Assembly (NCBI GenBank): GCA_009731375.1
Contig: BJOX01000037.1
Location: forward strand, 112,544 to 157,245
DNA length: 44,702 bases
Origin: Paulinella micropora
Taxonomy: Eukaryota > Cercozoa > Imbricatea > Euglyphida
Direction: 5' to 3'
Below are positions 40,794 to 44,702 of the stretch, piece after piece (positions within the stretch are counted from its first letter, which is position 1; each line of letters begins with the position of its first letter). The notes under the pieces are model-generated. The model was not told the origin of the DNA. It made no database searches and worked only from the letters and a program-made list of their open reading frames with translations. The position numbers were made by a program, and so were the translations under genes.

Positions 40794-41259
40794 GGCCGAC
40801 GTGGGTGCCAGGCACNNNNNNNNNNGGGAAGTTCTGCTAGCCGGGCTAGGGCTGCCCGACACGGTCCCCGCGCTAGCGTCTGTGCTGTGCGGGCCGCTCG
40901 CGCTGTTGCTGTTGTAGTACCTAGCCTGCTCGCTCCTGGGCGCGGTGAAGAACGCCCAGCACCAGCTCGCCCGGGACCAGGAGGCCGAGCGGTCACGGCG
41001 TGAGCTGGAACGCTTGCTCGGGCTCAGTGCGCGCCTGGAACGGGACAGACAGCACTGGCGGCAAGGGCTAGCGTGCATCCGGGAGGTGCTCAACACACTG
41101 GACCAAGCCCAGAGAAGCCTAGCCGAAGTCCGCGCGGGTCTGGAGTCACTATGTCCGTCCGCCGGGGGCCAGCCAGGGCACGGGGGTCAGCCGGAGCACT
41201 TGCCGTGCCTGCACGAGCAGCCTCACTGGCAGGCAGCAGAAGACGAAGGCTCTGACTAG
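40792..41259 (+). pseudogene. Membrane-anchored coiled-coil ORF interrupted by TAG
   Basis: From ATG 40792 through a 10-N gap (nominal frame kept). From 40828 the frame is open apart from one TAG at 40915-40917, and ends at TAG 41257-41259. The codons on both sides of the internal TAG have high third-position GC and together encode one hydrophobic segment (LASVLCGPLALLLL before it, YLACSLLGAV after it), a plausible membrane helix. A heptad-like helix follows (LARDQEAERSRRELERLL; LNTLDQAQRSLAEVRAGLESL), then a Gly/His/Gln-rich tail. Without read-through the coiled coil would have only a GTG start (40945). Amber mutation, sequencing error and read-through are all open. Confidence 0.5.
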
Positions 41260-41390
41260 CTACCCACCGTAGCACTGGCGGCCGTCCGCCCTAAACAGCG
41301 TGGGCACTACAAGGCCTGGCCCGGGGGAGGACCTAGCCCCCCCCCCCCCTCGTGCTGGCGGCCGGGGAGCGCCGGAGGAGGTCTGTGTCC

Positions 41391-41425
<35 letters not shown>

Positions 41426-41594
41426 CTTTTTCATCTACCCGAGCACGCAGGGGGGGGAGAAAGCCGCCGGCCCCCCGAGCCCCGGAGCAGGGGGAGTCCC
41501 CGTGCCCCGGCCGCCCGCTCGGGACGGGCCGGGCTGGGGGGGGGGGGGGGGGGGGGGGCCCCCGGGGGGGGGGGGGGGGGGGGGNNNNNNNNNN
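41260..41594. other. Intergenic (GA)n, poly-C and poly-G tracts with gap
   Basis: Poly-C near 41338-41349, (GA)n 41391-41425, two poly-G runs 41538-41584 split by GCCCCC, N 41585-41594. The flanks of the GA array resemble those at 39205-39245. No gene. Confidence 0.7.
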
Positions 41595-42884
41595 GGCGGC
41601 CAGCAGGCTGCAGACCATGTGGCGCCGGGTGGGGTCCTGCGTGACCAGATCACGCGCTAACTCCGCCAGGGCCGAGGAGGCATCATCGTCCCGGGCGGGT
41701 GCTCGGGGACCGGCGGCAGCCCCCCCCACGGTGCGCCCGAACGGGTGCTCGGCGACCGGCTGCAGCCACGCCGCGACGTCCAACGGTTCCTGGACGGCGG
41801 CGCGGGGCTGGGCGGCGCGCTGCCGGGCGGCCCTGGCTTCTAGTGCTTGGAACTCCGGGCGCCGGCGAATAAAGAGTTCGGAGTAGAGCCACAGCTGCGC
41901 GTCCGTGGGCCCGCCGGCCTGGCCGGGCCGCAGCGCCTGCCACCACTGCTTGCGCTCGGCGGCCGCGGCCTCGCCCGCCGACCCCGGGTGCAGCATTTCG
42001 TAGGCCGCCGTCCAGGCGCCCAACGCCCGCCCGGGCTGTAACAAGGGCCGGAGCTCGGGGCGCGTCTGGCACGCGGTATAGAACTCGGCCGCGAGTTCCG
42101 GGTCGAAGTAGCCCAGGGCGTGGCCAAAGCGGTCGTGGTAAGCAAAGAGGTTGGCGGCCACGAGGGTCGGCGCGGCGTGTGCATCCACGCCTAGGCCAAA
42201 GATGGCGTGCCGCAACCGGAAGGCGGGGGCCGGGGCACCCCCGCTCGCGCACTCGCGGCACAAGGTCTCGAACGCACTGCGCACGGCCACGTCCCGGCCG
42301 CCCACGCGCTCGTCCACCAGGTCCCCCCCCGCGTCCAACAACCACACCTCCCGGACGGGCCGGTAGGACTGCAGGCACGCCCGCAGCAGCTGGCGCAGCG
42401 CCCGGCCGGCCCCCCGGTCCGCCGCCCGGCCGGGGCTCGCAAACACTAGGAGCTCTGTGCCCTGCGCGTGGGACAAGGCCTTCGATTCTTTCAGCAGGGT
42501 TTGGTACTTGAAGTCGGGCCGGGCGAGCGCCTCCTCCGCGGCCTGCTCCCCCCGGTGCCCCGGTGGTAGCAGGCCCGCAAAGTCGTGGGTCAGGGCATGG
42601 ACCAGCTCCGCGTGGGTGTGGGGCTTGAGGCGCAGCGTGCCCGGCAGGCCCGGCGCCGCGCCCGCCAGCACAAAGCCCAGGTACTGGGCTAGAGCCTCCG
42701 GCCCCAGGCCGCCGCGCACACAGACCCCCTCGCGCGTGTAGCAGCCCCTGGCGAGCGCGGCCCGGTACTCGGCTAGCTCGTAGCCCGCCGCCAGGACCAC
42801 CCAACGCCCCGCTAGCTCGCCGGCCCGCTCGGGCTGGCCGCGTTTGGTCGCCGCGAAGCCCAGGGCCATGGCCGTATCACCGCC
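41595..42884 (-). CDS. Unknown large protein, partial at both ends
   Basis: Continuous minus-strand frame of 430 codons between two gaps. The first ATG in view is 42869, but GGDTA precedes it in frame, so the start may lie in the 339-N gap (42885-43223). Sequence DTAMALGFAATKRG near the start faintly recalls the Asp-Thr metal-ligand motif of ADP-ribosylglycohydrolases; the rest gives no support. The middle reads ELLVFASPG, VREVWLLDAGGDLVDERVGG and RLRHAIFGLGVDAHAAPTL, with high third-position GC; no membrane segment. The C-terminal end is in or near the gap at 41585-41594, as the frame beyond is poly-Pro from poly-G. Function unknown. Confidence 0.65.
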
Positions 42885-43223
42885 NNNNNNNNNNNNNNNN
42901 NNNNNNNNNNNNNNNNNNNNNNNNNNNNNNNNNNNNNNNNNNNNNNNNNNNNNNNNNNNNNNNNNNNNNNNNNNNNNNNNNNNNNNNNNNNNNNNNNNNN
43001 NNNNNNNNNNNNNNNNNNNNNNNNNNNNNNNNNNNNNNNNNNNNNNNNNNNNNNNNNNNNNNNNNNNNNNNNNNNNNNNNNNNNNNNNNNNNNNNNNNNN
43101 NNNNNNNNNNNNNNNNNNNNNNNNNNNNNNNNNNNNNNNNNNNNNNNNNNNNNNNNNNNNNNNNNNNNNNNNNNNNNNNNNNNNNNNNNNNNNNNNNNNN
43201 NNNNNNNNNNNNNNNNNNNNNNN

Positions 43224-44702
43224 CCCCGGCCAGCGCGGCCACGGCGGACGGAACCCCGCCGCTGGAGGATCGGGACGCCGATATCATGGCGGAGCTCTGT
43301 GAAATGCTAGACGTGGAACTGGGTGGGGCGGGGCGGAGCCCGGGTGCCGATCCCTGGGGGAGAGACGTGTCCCCCCTCCCCCCGGGCACCCGCCCGGGCA
43401 CCCGCCCAGGTGCAGGCCGAGCCGCCCCGCGTGCCGATGAGGCAGGCCGACTCAGATACTCGGGCGGGCGCCGAGCTCCTGCCAGTGCCCACGCAGGCCG
43501 GACCGCTCCCTGCGCAGGCGGAGGAGGCCGAGCCACTCTCTGCGCAGGCGGAGGAGCCCGAGCCACTCCCTGCGCAGGCGGAGGAGCCCGAGCCCCCCCG
43601 AGCGTGGGCGGAGGAGCCCGAGCCCCCTCCTGCGCAGGCGGACGCCGAGCCGCCCCGAGCGTGGGCGGAGGAGGCCGAGCCCCCTCCTGCGCAGGCGGAC
43701 GCCGAGCCGGCCCGAGCGTGGGCGAACGCGGGGGCGTCCCCTGCCCCGGTGCCAGCGCAGGCGGACGCCGGGCCGCCCCGAGCGTGGGCGGACGCGGGGG
43801 CGTCCCCTGCCCCGGTGCCAGCGCAGGCGGGCCCCCGGCTGCCCCCCGCGCCGCCGGACGGGGCGAACGCCCAGCTCCCNNNNNNNNNNTGCCGCTATCG
43901 CCCCGCGGGCGCTGCCGGCCGGTGCGAGCGAGACCTCATCGTGCAGCTCAGCCTGTACGTGGCGAGCGACCTGGCCACCGCGTGGGGCTGGCAGACGCAC
44001 ACCCAGTCGGCCATCCTGCGGGCCGAGCGGCACGGCCAGCCCCCGGAGCACGGGAGCCTCGCGGCCTGGTGGCAGGACCTGACGGCGCTGGAGGACGCCC
44101 CCGCGGGCCTGGCCTTACACCTGGCTCTGCTGAACGGCTTCATGCTGCTGCTACACCGGCGCGGGGCCAAGTCCTTTGTCGAGGCACTGGCCGGCGTCCC
44201 GGAGGCCGTCGACGGGCGCCAGGCGGGCGCGGCCGATTTTCGCTACGCACAGCAGATCTTCTGGCTGCGGACGCTGACCGCCCAGCTCGCCAACACCGCG
44301 CGCCTGTTCTTCGAGGCAGCCCCGCACGCGCTGTACACGGACGCCAAGGCCCCGGCCTCCGGNNNNNNNNNNATTGCTGCCGCCAGAGCTGCTGGACCTC
44401 TGCGCCGGGCTGGGCGACGAGAGCCGCACCTCTACCCGGGGCCTGGACCTGACGACCGCCCACCAGTGGCACCTGCTCCTCTTCTACTGCGTGCCTCGAA
44501 ACCCTGATCGGCCCCCCGCCCTGGGAAAGCCCCCGCGAGCCACGGTCCTGCAGCTGGTCGCAGATGCTGCTGGACAAACTGCACTGCCGGCGCACCGAAG
44601 GCGCCCCGGCCACGGAGGACGGGGCGGCGCGCGAGGAGCTCCTGCCGGCCCAGGTGGCCCAGAACCTGGCCCAGCTGCTCAGGCTGGTGCTGGCGGTGCA
44701 GG
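43224..44702 (+). CDS. Unknown large protein with Pro/Ala/Glu repeat region, partial and frame-broken
   Basis: Coding at the left gap edge (PPLEDRDADIMAELCEMLDVEL; an ATG is at 43286) in one frame. The repeat region and the body then run in another, so an indel lies near the poly-C at 43370-43385. 43490-43860 encodes a repeat built on PAQAEEPEP and RAWADAGASPAPVPAQA. After a 10-N gap (43880-43889) a helical domain follows: ERDLIVQLSLYVASDLATAWGW, LHLALLNGFMLLLHRRGAK, YAQQIFWLRTLTAQLANTARLFFEA. After the gap at 44363-44372 LLPPELLDLCAGLGDE reads on, and another +1 shift near 44490 is needed to reach LLDKLHCRRTEG and LLPAQVAQNLAQLLRLVLAVQ at the window end. Divergent from the minus gene across the 42885-43223 gap. 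No family recognised. Confidence 0.6.
43490..43860 (+). repeat. Coding Pro/Ala/Glu tandem repeats
   Basis: Imperfect ~24-33 bp units built on GCGCAGGCGGA and GAGCGTGGGCGGA, followed by two ~66-bp units encoding ADAGASPAPVPAQA. The inserted units keep frame. Confidence 0.8.

Noticed and set aside
30409-44702. Bacterial contamination as the source of the GC-rich part
   Set aside because: No Shine-Dalgarno sequences, uniform TAG stops, abundant CTAG, macrodomain-like proteins of a protist/virus-type family, and an AATAAA signal. Not excluded absolutely, but not favoured.

Overview
This is a eukaryotic, probably decapod crustacean (penaeid-like), genomic scaffold; that is inferred from the density of di-, tri- and tetranucleotide microsatellites and dispersed retroelements, not from a host gene. 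It joins two very different kinds of DNA. From 1 to about 29.8 kb it is AT-rich to mixed and repeat-dominated. From about 30.4 kb to the end it is GC-rich, with tightly spaced intronless genes on both strands (46 of 60 bases are G or C at 38401-38460, against 20 of 60 at 29521-29580).

Left part. 1-3.5 kb is (GATA)n, (AGT)n, (ATT)n and (GAA)n arrays with a tRNA-derived SINE. 3.6-4.8 kb holds a decayed LINE reverse transcriptase (minus). 4.9-7.9 kb is (CT)n, (TG)n, (TTTC)n and hexamer arrays. 8.8-14.0 kb holds a nearly complete non-LTR retrotransposon ORF (endonuclease, YADD reverse transcriptase, C-terminal zinc knuckle), broken by one in-frame stop and one frameshift. 14-24 kb is a mosaic of trinucleotide and (ATCT)n arrays seeded with three dispersed families: the SINE, a 258-bp element whose two full copies differ at one base, and a 170-bp element. 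It also contains a composite satellite in which (ATCT)n blocks alternate with a 33-36 bp motif. 24.7-28.3 kb is a long Gag-like ORF that stops just inside a protease-like motif, apparently cut by a decayed minus-strand reverse-transcriptase element (28.3-29.7 kb).

Right part. After an inverted repeat, a minisatellite and a 10-N gap, the GC-rich island carries a glycosyltransferase-like membrane protein, a MacroD-type macrodomain protein, a second macrodomain-like protein overlapping it, two divergent 102-residue paralogues on the arms of a large inverted repeat, a long frame split by one TAG, a Sel1-repeat protein, a 43-residue PPxY protein, a membrane/coiled-coil ORF split by a TAG, and two large unrecognised proteins. 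No Shine-Dalgarno sequences precede the starts, and every cleanly terminated gene ends in TAG. The layout resembles a large DNA virus (or a piece of one in the host genome) more than a bacterial or ordinary arthropod locus. No hallmark viral gene (capsid, polymerase, packaging ATPase) lies in the window, so origin is unproven and a chimeric scaffold cannot be excluded. The two macrodomain-type genes suggest manipulation of ADP-ribose signalling. Long poly-G/C runs next to 10-N gaps occur only in this part.
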